A DNA stretch of 64,000 nt from Gimesia sp. (GCF_040219335.1 NZ_JAVJSQ010000004.1:1-64000); one strand, 5' to 3'; positions 24,625 through 34,012 are shown, counted from the stretch's first letter. Numbers and translations are program-made. The notes: generated by a model not told the origin, from the sequence alone.

Positions 24625-26229
24625 ATGAGCAGCAGTGATTCTTCTTCCACGACCTCTGAATTTGATGTTCTGATTAAAGGCGGCACCGTCATCGACGGAA
24701 CCCGCGCCCCGCGCGTGACTGCCGACGTCGGCATCAAGGGGGACCAGATCGTCGCCCTGGGAGACCTTTCCTCTGCGAAGGGGGCCTTTGAGATCGACGC
24801 GACAGGAAAAATCGTCGCCCCCGGCTTCGTGGATGTCCACAATCACTCCGACAGCTGGCTCCTGAATACGCCGAACTTCCTCTCCAAAACATCGCAGGGA
24901 TTCACAACGGAAGTCATCATGGCCGATGGCATCTCGTATGCCCCCGTCGACCGCTGCACTGCCGCCGACTGGATCTACTATCTGCAGTCACTCGACGGAC
25001 TCTACCCCGAAGAATACACGGGCTGGGAATCGCTCGAAGAGTACATGAATCTGCTCGACGGCAGAAACGTGCAGAATGTGATGACCCACATCCCGTATGC
25101 CAATCTGCGTTCCATGCACTGCGGATTCGGACGCCAGCGGGTTGATGACTTCCAGATGAAACTGATCTGCAGCGAAGTCCGCAAGGGCATGGAAGCGGGC
25201 GCGGTGGGAATCTCAACCGGCCTCGATTACGTCGCCCAGTGCTTCTCGCCCACCGACGAACTGGTCGAAGCCTGCCAGGCGATGGCCGAATATGACGGCC
25301 TGTATGTCTCGCACATCCGCTACAAGAAATCGCTGATGCCCGCGATCGAGGAACTCGTCGAAATCGGCAAGCGGGCCGGCGTCAAGGTACACATCTCTCA
25401 CATGAAGGGACAGCATCCGGGGCAGGCCGAAGAGGCACTCGAATACATTGACAAAGTCGCCCGCCACGAGGTTGATATTTCGTTCGACGTCTATCCCTAT
25501 CAGCCCGGCTCCACCATGCTGCACTTCCTGCTTCCCTATGAAGTCTTCGAAGAGGGCCCCCGCAAGGCAGTCGAGAAACTGAAGCAGCCCGAAATGCAGC
25601 AGCGGTTCAAATACGGACTGGAGAACTACCTGCTCGACATCTCGGCCATTCAGATCGCCTGGGTCTTGACCGAAAAGAACAAGCAGCACCAGGGCAAAAT
25701 GCTCAGCCAGTACGTGGAAGAAACAGGGCTTCCCAAAGAGGAAGCCCTGATCAAACTGCTGATCGAAGAAGAGATGGCCGTCCTGCTGGTGTTCAACATG
25801 GGCGATGACCGCCTGGTCGATCCCGTTCTGCAGCACGACCTGTATATGATGGGCACCGACGGCATCTACATGGACGGGGGCGTCATTCATCCCCGCCAGT
25901 TCGGTTCCGCCGCGCGAATCCTCGGCCCCTGTGTCAGGGACCACAAACTCTTCTCACTGGAAGATGCGGTTTATAAGCTCTCCGGTTGTGCCGCCCAGCG
26001 GTTCGGCATGGAAAAACGCAGCATCCTCAAACAGGGCAACTACGCGGACATCGTCGTCTTCGATCCCGAAACCATTCAGGATAACGCGACCTACACAGAT
26101 CCGCAGCAGTATTCCACCGGTATGGAATATGTTCTCACCAACGGCGTGCCCATCGTACACAATAACCAGCCGCTGGATGTTAAATCCGAAACACTCCCCG
26201 GACGCTACGTCCGCTATCAGCCCAGGTAA
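24625..26229 (+). CDS. N-acyl-D-amino-acid deacylase family amidohydrolase
   Basis: 534 residues, the usual length of the family. A beta-sandwich start (VLIKGGTVIDGTRAPRVTAD) leads to the metal motif GFVDVHNHSD in the TIM barrel. Further motifs are GAVGISTGLDYV, YVSHIRYK, VHISHMKGQHPGQ and a late MMGTDGIYMDGG with the catalytic Asp. The C-terminus rebuilds the sandwich (GNYADIVVFDPETI). Enzymes of this group release D-amino acids from N-acyl forms or act on related cyclic amides. There is no signal peptide. Its last 13 bases overlap the convergent pseudo-receiver gene. Confidence 0.88.
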   Translation: MSSSDSSSTTSEFDVLIKGGTVIDGTRAPRVTADVGIKGDQIVALGDLSSAKGAFEIDATGKIVAPGFVDVHNHSDSWLLNTPNFLSKTSQGFTTEVIMADGISYAPVDRCTAADWIYYLQSLDGLYPEEYTGWESLEEYMNLLDGRNVQNVMTHIPYANLRSMHCGFGRQRVDDFQMKLICSEVRKGMEAGAVGISTGLDYVAQCFSPTDELVEACQAMAEYDGLYVSHIRYKKSLMPAIEELVEIGKRAGVKVHISHMKGQHPGQAEEALEYIDKVARHEVDISFDVYPYQPGSTMLHFLLPYEVFEEGPRKAVEKLKQPEMQQRFKYGLENYLLDISAIQIAWVLTEKNKQHQGKMLSQYVEETGLPKEEALIKLLIEEEMAVLLVFNMGDDRLVDPVLQHDLYMMGTDGIYMDGGVIHPRQFGSAARILGPCVRDHKLFSLEDAVYKLSGCAAQRFGMEKRSILKQGNYADIVVFDPETIQDNATYTDPQQYSTGMEYVLTNGVPIVHNNQPLDVKSETLPGRYVRYQPR

Positions 26230-26588
26230 GGCTGCAGGCGGGCCACGGTTTCCGGGCTGCGGTATTCGTTTTTACCGATCCCGTACGCGGCACCAACTCC
26301 AACCGCCTGTTCCTGGTACTCCGGAAAGTTGGAGACCAGCATCAGCGTGCAGGGCTTCACATCGGGCGTATTTTTGATGGTCTGCATCAGTTCGATACCG
26401 TCGCTGTAGTCCGCATCCAGTTTGCGATTGATCATCACCAGGTCGTAAGCGGTGGCTTTCAGCTTCTCAAGCGTATCCTGTTCCACGTCCGACTCATCGA
26501 TCTGGACTTCGAAATGGGTATTCAGAAAACGGCTTAACGCACTGGCATCCGGCATACATTGCCCGACACTGAGTACTCGTTTCGTCAT
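26217..26588 (-). CDS. Degenerate response-regulator receiver domain
   Basis: 123 residues with the length and strand-helix rhythm of a stand-alone receiver domain. The phosphorylation strand reads YDLVMINRKLDADYSDGIEL, placing Asn where the phospho-accepting Asp should be. The N-terminal acidic pair is also absent (VLSVGQCMPDAS). TLMLVSNFPEY matches the Thr/Ser strand, and a Lys is near the end (GIGKNEY). It therefore probably cannot be phosphorylated in the usual way and may work as a protein-interaction module. It lies 72 bases downstream of the HD-domain gene on the same strand. Confidence 0.7.
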   Translation of the reverse strand: MTKRVLSVGQCMPDASALSRFLNTHFEVQIDESDVEQDTLEKLKATAYDLVMINRKLDADYSDGIELMQTIKNTPDVKPCTLMLVSNFPEYQEQAVGVGAAYGIGKNEYRSPETVARLQPYLG

Positions 26589-26660
26589 CGAAAGTTCCTC
26601 TCTCTCTTTATTTCTATTGTGATCTGATTTCTGGGATAGCGATTCTGATTGTGCTGCAAT

Positions 26661-27764
26661 TTAACTGCACAAGCGGGATAGTTCGCGGATGGATTCCAGC
26701 GCGTCATCCACGTCCGGCACCTGCACTCCCGGCTCGCGACCGCTGTGGTCACATTCTTCCAGCAGCAGCAGGTCTTCATAATTTTCATTGGCCATCAGCC
26801 GTCGACGGGCCCGGGCGCCGATCGTCCCCGACCGGATCAGGTGGGCCTCCATGTGATGTTCGATCAACCAGGCAGTTCGATCTGTAATAAATCCTTCCAG
26901 GGCCTGCAAGCCTGCCTCGACATGATTCTTCGAATCGATGGCTTTGCCCACATCGTGCAGCAGTGCCGCGAGCTGAAATTCTTCGTCGTAAGGCAGTTCG
27001 TCACAGGCCAGATCATAAACCTGCAGACTGTGGTATAACGCGTCCCCCTCGGGGTGATATTTCTTTGACTGCTTCACCGCGGCCAGCGGCAGAAGCAGCA
27101 TACGGTAAATCTGGAACCGGTCCACACTCTCCTCGACTTCTGCCAGCCTTTGATCCAGATCGATACCGGGATAATCCTGCTCCAGCAGTTGTTCGAACTC
27201 GGGCAGGGTGGCACGTTCAATCCGTTTCCCGGTAATCGAACATTTAAAGCCATAACTCGATTTCTCTGTGGGATAGAGCGTCAGCTCGACCGGATAGGTG
27301 TCCTGCACATGAATGTGTGTAAACACGCGTTCTTCCCCATGTTTCTTCACCGTCTTGTGCTCGACATGGTAAGGCGTCCCGTCTTCATCCAGCTGTGTCG
27401 TCACTGCTTCACAACTGTGCGAAAAGACATGGATATCAATATCCGATCCCTGCCGGATATGCCCGGTGAGAGTACTACCAATAATTTTGGGATGAAACGC
27501 CTTGAAGAGTCGCAGATAACGCAGGGCCTGCAGCCGCATCGCCAGCAGGTTTTCGGTTCGCGACTCCCCCTCGAATGTGCAGGCGAAACGCTGAATTTCG
27601 TCCCGGATTTCCCGGTTACTGGGGAGGTCGGATGGCTTGACCCAGCCCTGGCAGACCTTGCGGGCTGCTTTCATTTTGGCGCGATAGTACTCGGTTTCCT
27701 GACGGGAATACATCAGTCGGGCCGCCTCAAAGACGATCTGGCGGCGCATTTTGCTGGAATTCAT
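26661..27764 (-). CDS. Nucleotidyltransferase-fold plus HD-domain protein
   Basis: 367 residues. After a helical lead, IIGSTLTGHIRQGSDIDIHV (about residues 94-113) is the GS...DxD signature of a polymerase-beta-type nucleotidyltransferase. ThrHis-rich strands and VELTLYP may give the third acid. Residues ~220-330 form an HD domain: YHSLQVYDLACDELPYDEEF, then AALLHDVGKAID with the HD pair. This resembles tRNA nucleotidyltransferase or (p)ppGpp-like two-domain proteins without the RNA-binding tail. It could add or remove nucleotides from an unknown substrate. Nothing in the neighbourhood decides the substrate. Confidence 0.75.
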   Translation of the reverse strand: MNSSKMRRQIVFEAARLMYSRQETEYYRAKMKAARKVCQGWVKPSDLPSNREIRDEIQRFACTFEGESRTENLLAMRLQALRYLRLFKAFHPKIIGSTLTGHIRQGSDIDIHVFSHSCEAVTTQLDEDGTPYHVEHKTVKKHGEERVFTHIHVQDTYPVELTLYPTEKSSYGFKCSITGKRIERATLPEFEQLLEQDYPGIDLDQRLAEVEESVDRFQIYRMLLLPLAAVKQSKKYHPEGDALYHSLQVYDLACDELPYDEEFQLAALLHDVGKAIDSKNHVEAGLQALEGFITDRTAWLIEHHMEAHLIRSGTIGARARRRLMANENYEDLLLLEECDHSGREPGVQVPDVDDALESIRELSRLCS

Positions 27765-27968
27765 TCAAAAATCGGTGAACTTTCTCACCGTCGAATCGAA
27801 GACACGCTGATTGGAAGATGTTACGGAATGACCTGACAGGCAGGTTCTTAGGAATTTTAGCCATCCTGCGACAAAAATCAATTTCGATTTAGGAGAAACT
27901 GCCCATAACGGCAATTCGCAGCTCTCATCAGGAAATTTTTCAGACCAGAGAACACCCCTGTAACGCCA

Positions 27969-28004
27969 GAAACCGGGGACCGCTGCTGCGCTGCCCCCGG
28001 TTTC
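27969..28004 (-). terminator. GC-rich hairpin after the second ceramidase-like gene
   Basis: GAAACCGGGG and CCCCGGTTTC form a 10-bp perfect stem about 20 bases beyond the stop codon. The U-tract is weak (minus strand continues TGGCG). Confidence 0.5.
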
Positions 28005-28023
28005 CGTTGTTCGTTCAACGTGA

Positions 28024-29454
28024 CTAATCGCCTAGTGCCTCCCGGCGGGCCTGTTCGGTCAGCTGATGCACTTTCGCAGCCACACGCTCTTCGACCGACT
28101 TCGCAAATGGACCGGGATAGGAAGAGTAAATCATCGCCCGGGCGCCTTCATAGCCTCCCTCTTTCAGGACCCGCAGGCTGGGCAGGTAACCGAAGACATG
28201 GTTCGAATAGCCGGCAACCCAGACAATCGGATCTGTCTCGCCCGCACCATGTCCCGACTTCAGCTCTTTCTGGAAGCGATGCGAATAATCGACCACGGTC
28301 TCACCGCAGACCGCCACCAGGGTCAGGTCTTTTCCCAACTGAACCACCTGCAGCGGAAAAGCATATTCGGTCTGAATGCCACCCCGTTCCTCCAGCTGGT
28401 CCAGCAATCGTGTCGCGTGACTGACCTCATACTTGTTGCCATTCTCTTTCTGCTTGAGCAGTTCTGCTTTCGAAGGGGGAGTCGCAAACTCCAGTTCCAC
28501 ATCGCCCATCGCCACGCCCAGAGGACCGTGAATCAGGCGAGGCTGTTTCACAGAGATAGCCGTCTCAACCGCATTGGCCAGCGCCCGTCCGTGCTGCTTC
28601 GCCAGGTCGAGCGTCCGTCGCGGGTAAGGGTTCTGATCCCCGCCACACCCCATCATGAACATCGCCACGGTTCCCGGGTGGTCAGCTTGTAGATATTCCT
28701 GGGCATAACCCGCGTAGTCACCACAGAACTGGTAGAAACTGAGCGTCGTATTGTGACAGGCATAACCAAACAGCACCGCCATCAGAGAACTGTCGGGCCG
28801 TTCGACCATCAGCACGGGCACCCGTTGATCGACGGGACCTTCGGGATGCGGGCTGTTGATCACGCCGTTCTCCGTAGGCAGGCGGCGGTTCATCGAAAAA
28901 CCGGCGCGTCCATACGAATACTTGAGCACGGCTGGCTCCAGTTGGGGAAGGGCCTCCCCAATCGCAGCCACCAGTTTTCTCACCAGCTCCTGCGTATAAA
29001 CCCGCGCCTGGGCACCACGATCGCCGCCCAGACCCCGGCGGGAAGCCTTCGATTCTCTCAGCTCCGGTCCGCAGTGCGTATGCGAGGCATTCATCAACAG
29101 TGCCGCCGCGGGAATCTGAAAATCTTCTTCCAGGCGGGCCGCAATCGGATCACGCAGAGCAGGGGTGATGCCGATCAGGTCGGTTGTGATCATCACCAGT
29201 TTCCTGCCACGGCTGTCTTCCAGAATCAGCAGCTTGGCGTAGAGATCATGTACTTTCCCCTTGGAAGGTTCTGTGCGGGCTGCATAACCGGCCATCCACA
29301 TCGGTTTCTCGGGAGTAATCACCACCGACGCTGCTACGGCTTTCCATTCGGTCTGCTGTTTCGCTTCGGCTGCTGACAGGAGACAATTCTCCCCGACCGT
29401 CACGGTTCCCATCAGAATCAGGACCAACAGATAGCGGTGTATGTTATTCTTCAT
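28024..29454 (-). CDS. Secreted neutral/alkaline ceramidase-like hydrolase (copy 2)
   Basis: 476 residues, signal peptide 1-31 (YLLVLILMGTVTVGENCLLSAAE). It shares with the copy at 10472-11857 the order VITPEKPMWMAGYAART, MNASHTHCGPELR (zinc His pair), FGYACHNTTL, GCGGDQNPYPR, TPPSKAELL and VVDYSHRFQKELK. The usual ceramidase Ser region again reads D-Q-N-P. The two copies differ throughout and probably diverged long ago. A zinc-dependent periplasmic hydrolase is likely; ceramide as substrate is not supported. It sits just downstream of the metal-uptake operon on the same strand (42-base gap), so read-through is possible. Confidence 0.8.
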   Translation of the reverse strand: MKNNIHRYLLVLILMGTVTVGENCLLSAAEAKQQTEWKAVAASVVITPEKPMWMAGYAARTEPSKGKVHDLYAKLLILEDSRGRKLVMITTDLIGITPALRDPIAARLEEDFQIPAAALLMNASHTHCGPELRESKASRRGLGGDRGAQARVYTQELVRKLVAAIGEALPQLEPAVLKYSYGRAGFSMNRRLPTENGVINSPHPEGPVDQRVPVLMVERPDSSLMAVLFGYACHNTTLSFYQFCGDYAGYAQEYLQADHPGTVAMFMMGCGGDQNPYPRRTLDLAKQHGRALANAVETAISVKQPRLIHGPLGVAMGDVELEFATPPSKAELLKQKENGNKYEVSHATRLLDQLEERGGIQTEYAFPLQVVQLGKDLTLVAVCGETVVDYSHRFQKELKSGHGAGETDPIVWVAGYSNHVFGYLPSLRVLKEGGYEGARAMIYSSYPGPFAKSVEERVAAKVHQLTEQARREALGD

Positions 29455-29496
29455 CGGATCTCCCTGCAGTATTTATCAAATGTATTGGATGTGGAG

Positions 29497-30246
29497 TCAG
29501 GCTCCACAGACCGGACAGTCGGAACGGCGCTGAATCCGGTTGCGGTGAAATGTCATGTCGCGCAGATCAAACATCAGCAGTTGATTGGCCAGCGTCTCGC
29601 CAAACCCGGCGAGCACTTTGATGGCCTCCATCGCCGCCATGCAGCCCACCGTTCCCGAAACCGCACCAAACACGGGAAACTCCCGTTTCCACGCGGGGGG
29701 ATTATCGGGATACAGACAGGCCAGGCACCCGGTCTGACCGGGTAGAAAGGTCGTGATTTGTGCTTCGAGATCGTACATCGCGCACTCGATCAGTGGTTTC
29801 TGCTGCAGAACGGACTGGCGATTCATGGCATAACGCTCGGGGAAGAGCGGTGCACAGTCGACGATCAGATCTACCTGATCCACAATCCCTGCTGCATTCT
29901 CTTCTGAAATATTTTCCTGGATCGCCACGATCTCCAACCTTGGATTCAGTTCCTTCAATCGCCGCTCGGCGGATTCGACGCGTGGCTTTCCCAGCCAGTC
30001 ATGCGTCATCAACAGCTGTCGGTTCAGATCGCTCGGTTTCACATTCCCGGCGTGAGCCAGGACCAGCTTGCCGACTCCCGCAGCCGCCAGTTCGTAAGCC
30101 ACAACACTCCCCAAACCGCCACAACGTGAAACCAGCACCGACGCATTCTTCAGCTTCTCCTGCCCGGCTTCGCCGAACTCGGGCACCCAGATCTGCCACT
30201 CGTAAACGGCTCGTTCTTCATCTGTCAGGGGAGCGAAACCAGACAT
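29497..30246 (-). CDS. ThiF/MoeB-family adenylyltransferase (E1-like)
   Basis: 249 residues from the second of two adjacent ATGs, which sits at better distance from AAGGAGAC. The ATP loop is SRCGGLGSVVAYELAAAGVG. ADHAGN/KPSDLNRQLL is the nucleotide-contact motif, and the acidic strand is DLIVDCAP. Two Cys pairs, TGCLACLY and CPVCGA at the end, form the structural zinc site. The canonical Asp-rich segment after the first strand (usually D-x-D) reads LAHAGN, a variant. E1 enzymes of this family adenylate the C-terminal Gly-Gly of MoaD/ThiS carriers; a MoaD-like carrier gene lies just upstream (52 bases), supporting that role here. Confidence 0.85.
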   Translation of the reverse strand: MSGFAPLTDEERAVYEWQIWVPEFGEAGQEKLKNASVLVSRCGGLGSVVAYELAAAGVGKLVLAHAGNVKPSDLNRQLLMTHDWLGKPRVESAERRLKELNPRLEIVAIQENISEENAAGIVDQVDLIVDCAPLFPERYAMNRQSVLQQKPLIECAMYDLEAQITTFLPGQTGCLACLYPDNPPAWKREFPVFGAVSGTVGCMAAMEAIKVLAGFGETLANQLLMFDLRDMTFHRNRIQRRSDCPVCGA

Positions 30247-30297
30247 CATGTCTCCTTCAGGCTGAATTGCGTGAGGTCAGTTAAAAAGACGAGGATA

Positions 30298-30576
30298 TCA
30301 TCCTCCGGAGATCGGGGAAAGGATCGTGACGCTGTGATGCGGTTCCAAGGTCAGCGGTTCGTCCCACAGCACCTGTTCATTGGAAACAAACAAGAGCATG
30401 GAAGGATGCAGGGCCTCGCCGGCAGGGAACAGCAGTGGCTTTAATGAATCGGCCCGCGACTCAGCCACGGTCTTGACCAGTTCCTGCAGCGTCGTGCCCG
30501 CGGGGACTTCAAATTCTTCTCTTCCGACACCAGCCGCTTTTTTGACCTGGGCTGTATATTCGACCGCAATTTTCAT
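30298..30576 (-). CDS. MoaD/ThiS-like sulfur carrier
   Basis: 92 residues ending SPISGG, the C-terminal Gly-Gly needed for adenylation and thiocarboxylate formation. The ubiquitin-like fold is visible in KIAVEYTAQVKKAAGV, VPAGTTLQELVKTV and HHSVTILSPISGG. It follows the ModC-type gene by a single base and precedes the E1-like gene, so it is part of the metal-uptake operon. It would donate sulfur to molybdopterin or another cofactor. Whether the pathway is molybdopterin or thiamine cannot be settled from this sequence alone; the molybdate-type transporter favours the former. Confidence 0.85.
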   Translation of the reverse strand: MKIAVEYTAQVKKAAGVGREEFEVPAGTTLQELVKTVAESRADSLKPLLFPAGEALHPSMLLFVSNEQVLWDEPLTLEPHHSVTILSPISGG

Positions 30577-30577
30577 G

Positions 30578-31294
30578 TTAGTGAGCTCTCGTGTCAGCTG
30601 GAGTTTCAGAAGTTTCCGTGGTCGGGCTGGCGACGGTTTTCTTCGGATTTCCGCCGGGCAGCATATTCAGCTTACCATTGTTGATCGTCAATTTCACATC
30701 TCCCAGACGTTCCGATTCGGAGATATTATGAGTGATGTGCAGCGCTGTCACACCGGTCACGTGCTGTACATTGATCAACAGATCACAGATTTCCCCGCGC
30801 GTATCTTCATCCAGCGCACTTAATGGTTCATCCAGGCATAAAATCGCGGGTCGGGCTGCCAGCGCGCGTCCCAGAGACACCCGTTGTGTCTCTCCACCGC
30901 TTAAGCCGTGTGGGGTCCGGTTCAACAATCCGGTGATACCCAGCAGGTTCGCGAGTTCATCGACGCGTTCGTCAATCTCGCGTTGCTTCCACTTACGGAT
31001 TTCCAAAGCGAATGCCAGATTATCTTTGACCGTCATCGTATGGAACAGCACGCCTTCCTGAGGCACATATCCGATCTCACGCTCAGCCGGTTTGGCGTGC
31101 GTCATGTCTTTACCATTCAGAAAGACCTCGCCGGACTGCACTTTTTTCAGACCGCAGATCGTCTCCAGAATGGTGGTCTTCCCGCTCCCCGTTTTCCCCA
31201 TCAGTACGGCGTAATGCCCCTGAGGAATTTCAAAGCTGACGTCGTTCAGCCGGAAGTCACCCACTTGTACACAAAGATGTTTTACCGAAATCAT
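30578..31294 (-). CDS. modC: ModC-type ABC transporter ATPase (molybdate/tungstate/sulfate class)
   Basis: 238 residues, one ATPase domain. Walker A is GKTGSGKTT, Q-loop GYVPQEGVLF, signature LSGGETQRVSLGRA, Walker B AILCLDEP with D-loop SALDED, and the switch His in ALHITHN. It lacks the C-terminal TOBE/MOP domain of full-length ModC, ending in a Thr/Pro-rich tail (VASPTTETSETPADTR). It pairs with the upstream permease gene (80-base gap). It powers oxyanion import in the proposed unit. Confidence 0.85.
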   Translation of the reverse strand: MISVKHLCVQVGDFRLNDVSFEIPQGHYAVLMGKTGSGKTTILETICGLKKVQSGEVFLNGKDMTHAKPAEREIGYVPQEGVLFHTMTVKDNLAFALEIRKWKQREIDERVDELANLLGITGLLNRTPHGLSGGETQRVSLGRALAARPAILCLDEPLSALDEDTRGEICDLLINVQHVTGVTALHITHNISESERLGDVKLTINNGKLNMLPGGNPKKTVASPTTETSETPADTRAH

Positions 31295-31375
31295 ATTTCA
31301 ACTTATCAGGCGAGCAGTGCCGCCGGTTCTCAAATCGTTTTCCAGTCGCGGTGCAGTGTACCGCCAAATTTTCTT

Positions 31376-32329
31376 TTATATCGCCGCCGAGCGTGTCAGA
31401 CCAAACATGCGGGCAATCACCAGCACGATCAGGGCGGAAACGACCATAATCAGTGAAGCGGCTACGGCCCCCTCGATATTTCCCACGGTCAGTTCCAGAA
31501 ACACGGTTGTCGGCAGCACCTCGGTTTTCATCCGGGTCGCCCCCGAAAAAATCAGAATCGGGCCAAATTCTCCCAGCGAGCGGGCCCACGCCAGGGTCGC
31601 TGCAGCCAGCAGACCCCGATAGGCCTGGGGAAAGACAACCCGCCAGAAAGCCTGTCCCCGGTTGCATCCCAGGGTTAACGCCACCTGTTCATAGCGGGGA
31701 CCGATCTGGTCAAAAGTGACCCGCATCGTCCGCACGGCAAAGGCACAGGCCACCATGAACTGTGCAAGAATGATACTCGGAATTTCGTACGTCACCCCGA
31801 TGGCGCGCCCAAACAGCACTTTCGTGATCTTGCGAATCAACTCATCCAGTGACTGTGTCTGGTCCGCGCCGGCCGCAGCAGCCGCCTTGTCATACACAAT
31901 GCCAGACTTCGCCGCCACCATTTCATTCAGCCATTCAAACTGGGGTAACTGGATCTGAAACAGAATCAACAGACAAAGTCCGATGACCAGGGGAGGGAGC
32001 ACGATTGGAATATCCAGAATCGCGTCGATCAGTGTCTTTCCCGGAAACTGATGCCGCGACATCAGGTAGCCAATAGGTACCGAGACCCAAAGCGAAAGCA
32101 CAGTCGTAATCGCACAGGAAACCAGGCTCAACCAGATCGCATAGCGGATTTCCGGCTTCTGAAACGACCGCATGATATGACCGGGAGTCGTATACGTCGT
32201 CTCCGCAGCCAGCATGGCCACGATCAACAGAATGTAAACGGCACTGACGGCCACGAACACGGCATAAAAGGGGAGATCAGAACGCGACTTCCATGTGCGA
32301 GGAGGTTCTTCAGAATTCGACGCACTCAT
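31376..32329 (-). CDS. modB: ModB-type ABC transporter permease
   Basis: 317 residues. A first membrane helix (YAVFVAVSAVYILLIVAML) is followed by the permease core with IPIVLPPLVIGLCLL and the coupling (EAA) loop ALTLGCNRGQAFWRVVFPQA, then WARSLGEFGPILIFSG, the typical ModB/CysT-type signature. An Ala-rich insertion (YDKAAAAAGADQTQ) of about 45 residues lies between two helices and is unusual. Its ATG overlaps the stop of the binding-protein gene by four bases, so translation is coupled. It imports molybdate, tungstate or a similar oxyanion. Confidence 0.85.
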   Translation of the reverse strand: MSASNSEEPPRTWKSRSDLPFYAVFVAVSAVYILLIVAMLAAETTYTTPGHIMRSFQKPEIRYAIWLSLVSCAITTVLSLWVSVPIGYLMSRHQFPGKTLIDAILDIPIVLPPLVIGLCLLILFQIQLPQFEWLNEMVAAKSGIVYDKAAAAAGADQTQSLDELIRKITKVLFGRAIGVTYEIPSIILAQFMVACAFAVRTMRVTFDQIGPRYEQVALTLGCNRGQAFWRVVFPQAYRGLLAAATLAWARSLGEFGPILIFSGATRMKTEVLPTTVFLELTVGNIEGAVAASLIMVVSALIVLVIARMFGLTRSAAI

Positions 32330-33975
32330 AGTGACTCCGGTGTAATCCGCCAGCGGAAGCCGATGGATTCGAAAATGCCACGCGAAGGCGTAGCGGTCAG
32401 TTTATCCACCAGTCGCTGCATCAGATTCGGATAATCGGTCGTTTTCAGAATTGCAATCGGCTGTTCAGCCAGGGGATCTCCCTCTTTGATCTCAATGATC
32501 TCGACTTTGTCTTTGACGTAAGGCAGATTCGCCCGGTAAACTATCGCAGCATCAAGCGAGCCGGTACGCAACTGATTGACCAGCAGATCTGCAGTCGGCG
32601 TATTGGTTTTGACATTGGGCTGTACCAGGTCATACAAATTTTGATCATCTTTTTTCAGGGAAGTCAGCAGCTTTTTCGTCAATGCGCCCAGGGCACTCTG
32701 CTCGTGATGCGCCAGGCCAACCCGCACATCCTTGCCGGCCAGATCATAGACGGACTTGATCTGCTTCGGGTTTCCTTTCTCGACGATCACCACCATATCG
32801 GTTTCCGCCACGGTGAGGGGAATGCTGAACTTGGGCTGCACCTGCACCATGTAAGAAGTATCACAGGCGAAGTACGCATCGGGACGTTGACCACTGTTGA
32901 TCTGGCCCACCAGAATGCCACAGCCGTTAAACACCGTATTGATCGTCACCCCTTCGCGCTCCTCGAACTCTTTGAGCGTATCCTGAATCGCCAGCCGGTT
33001 CACACCGCCGCTGAACAGCAGGATGGTCGGATGTGGGTCCCACTTGTCACCTTTAACAGTCTCATATCCCAGTTCCGCAAACGCTTTCTGCCCCTTTTCG
33101 GGCGCCTGCAGATAACGGGCAAACATCAACGCTTCCCGGGGCTTTTCCGTAGAGGTCAACACGCCTACGGTTACATTCTTGATCGCTTCGGTGAACTCGG
33201 GCACATCCACCATATCTGCTTTTTCCGGATGCTGATTCACAGTCGCATCCCAGACAATCGCGGCATCAACGGCCCCCAGCATCACGTCGGTTGCAATTTC
33301 CGATACCGTCGGCTTAAACACCCGGGCTGACTTGGAAAGGGATTCCCATCTACCTTGTTTCGTCAGAACTTTTTTGGTCAATTTGCCAATCGAGGCGGCA
33401 TCGGGATTCGCCAGAGCCACGGTGACATTCTCTTTGAGCAGATCATCGATCGACTTGATACCCTTCGGATTCCCTTTCTGCACCATGATCACCGGATGCA
33501 TTCGGGCCACGCTCACAGCTTCATCGACCAACCCCTTTTCACGGGCAATCTCGATGTAGCTGGTATCGGCTGCCAGGTAGAGGTCTCCTTTTTTCGCCAC
33601 CTGCAAATTGCTCAGCAGGGTTCCGGATCCGCCGTACTGCAGGTGAACCGGCATGCCAAATTCTTCTTCGGCAAATTGCGCTGCCATCGCGGCAACCGGC
33701 GGTTTGATCCCCGCGGCACAGTACATCAACAGGGCATTCTCTTCCGGATCAGCAGCAGAGTCACCACTTTTGGATTCGTCTGTCTGTGAACTGGCTGAGT
33801 CTGACTTTGTCGTAGACGACGAAGGAGTATCTTTAGGCGGCGTATAAACCAGCAGGACCAGCATGATCACCAGAAAGACGACCGAGCCGCCGGCGATCAC
33901 CAGGCCTGACACTTTTCCGCTGCGGCCTGATTGAGAGCAGACCTGAATTCGGGGCTGAGGAGCGGGATGTTTCAT
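32326..33975 (-). CDS. Membrane-anchored protein with two tandem ModA-type binding domains
   Basis: 549 residues. Residues ~22-44 are a single membrane helix (VSGLVIAGGSVVFLVIMLVL), followed by a Ser/Asp-rich linker to ~78. Two homologous substrate-binding domains follow. The first, ~80-310, begins LLMYCAAGIKPPVAAMA, with YGGSGTLLSNL, DLYLAADTSYIE, VQKGNPKGIKSIDDL and AAIVWDAT. The second, ~320-535, repeats the order as LLFSGGVNRLA, FNGCGILVGQI, AYFACDTSYM, VEKGNPKQIKSVYDL and AAIVYRANL. Binding proteins of this class normally have one such domain. Each repeat may bind one oxyanion. It is the first gene of the transporter set and overlaps the permease gene. Confidence 0.85.
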   Translation of the reverse strand: MKHPAPQPRIQVCSQSGRSGKVSGLVIAGGSVVFLVIMLVLLVYTPPKDTPSSSTTKSDSASSQTDESKSGDSAADPEENALLMYCAAGIKPPVAAMAAQFAEEEFGMPVHLQYGGSGTLLSNLQVAKKGDLYLAADTSYIEIAREKGLVDEAVSVARMHPVIMVQKGNPKGIKSIDDLLKENVTVALANPDAASIGKLTKKVLTKQGRWESLSKSARVFKPTVSEIATDVMLGAVDAAIVWDATVNQHPEKADMVDVPEFTEAIKNVTVGVLTSTEKPREALMFARYLQAPEKGQKAFAELGYETVKGDKWDPHPTILLFSGGVNRLAIQDTLKEFEEREGVTINTVFNGCGILVGQINSGQRPDAYFACDTSYMVQVQPKFSIPLTVAETDMVVIVEKGNPKQIKSVYDLAGKDVRVGLAHHEQSALGALTKKLLTSLKKDDQNLYDLVQPNVKTNTPTADLLVNQLRTGSLDAAIVYRANLPYVKDKVEIIEIKEGDPLAEQPIAILKTTDYPNLMQRLVDKLTATPSRGIFESIGFRWRITPESL

Positions 33976-34012
33976 TCTCTTGTCCTGTATACTGACTGAG
34001 CAAAATTGATTC

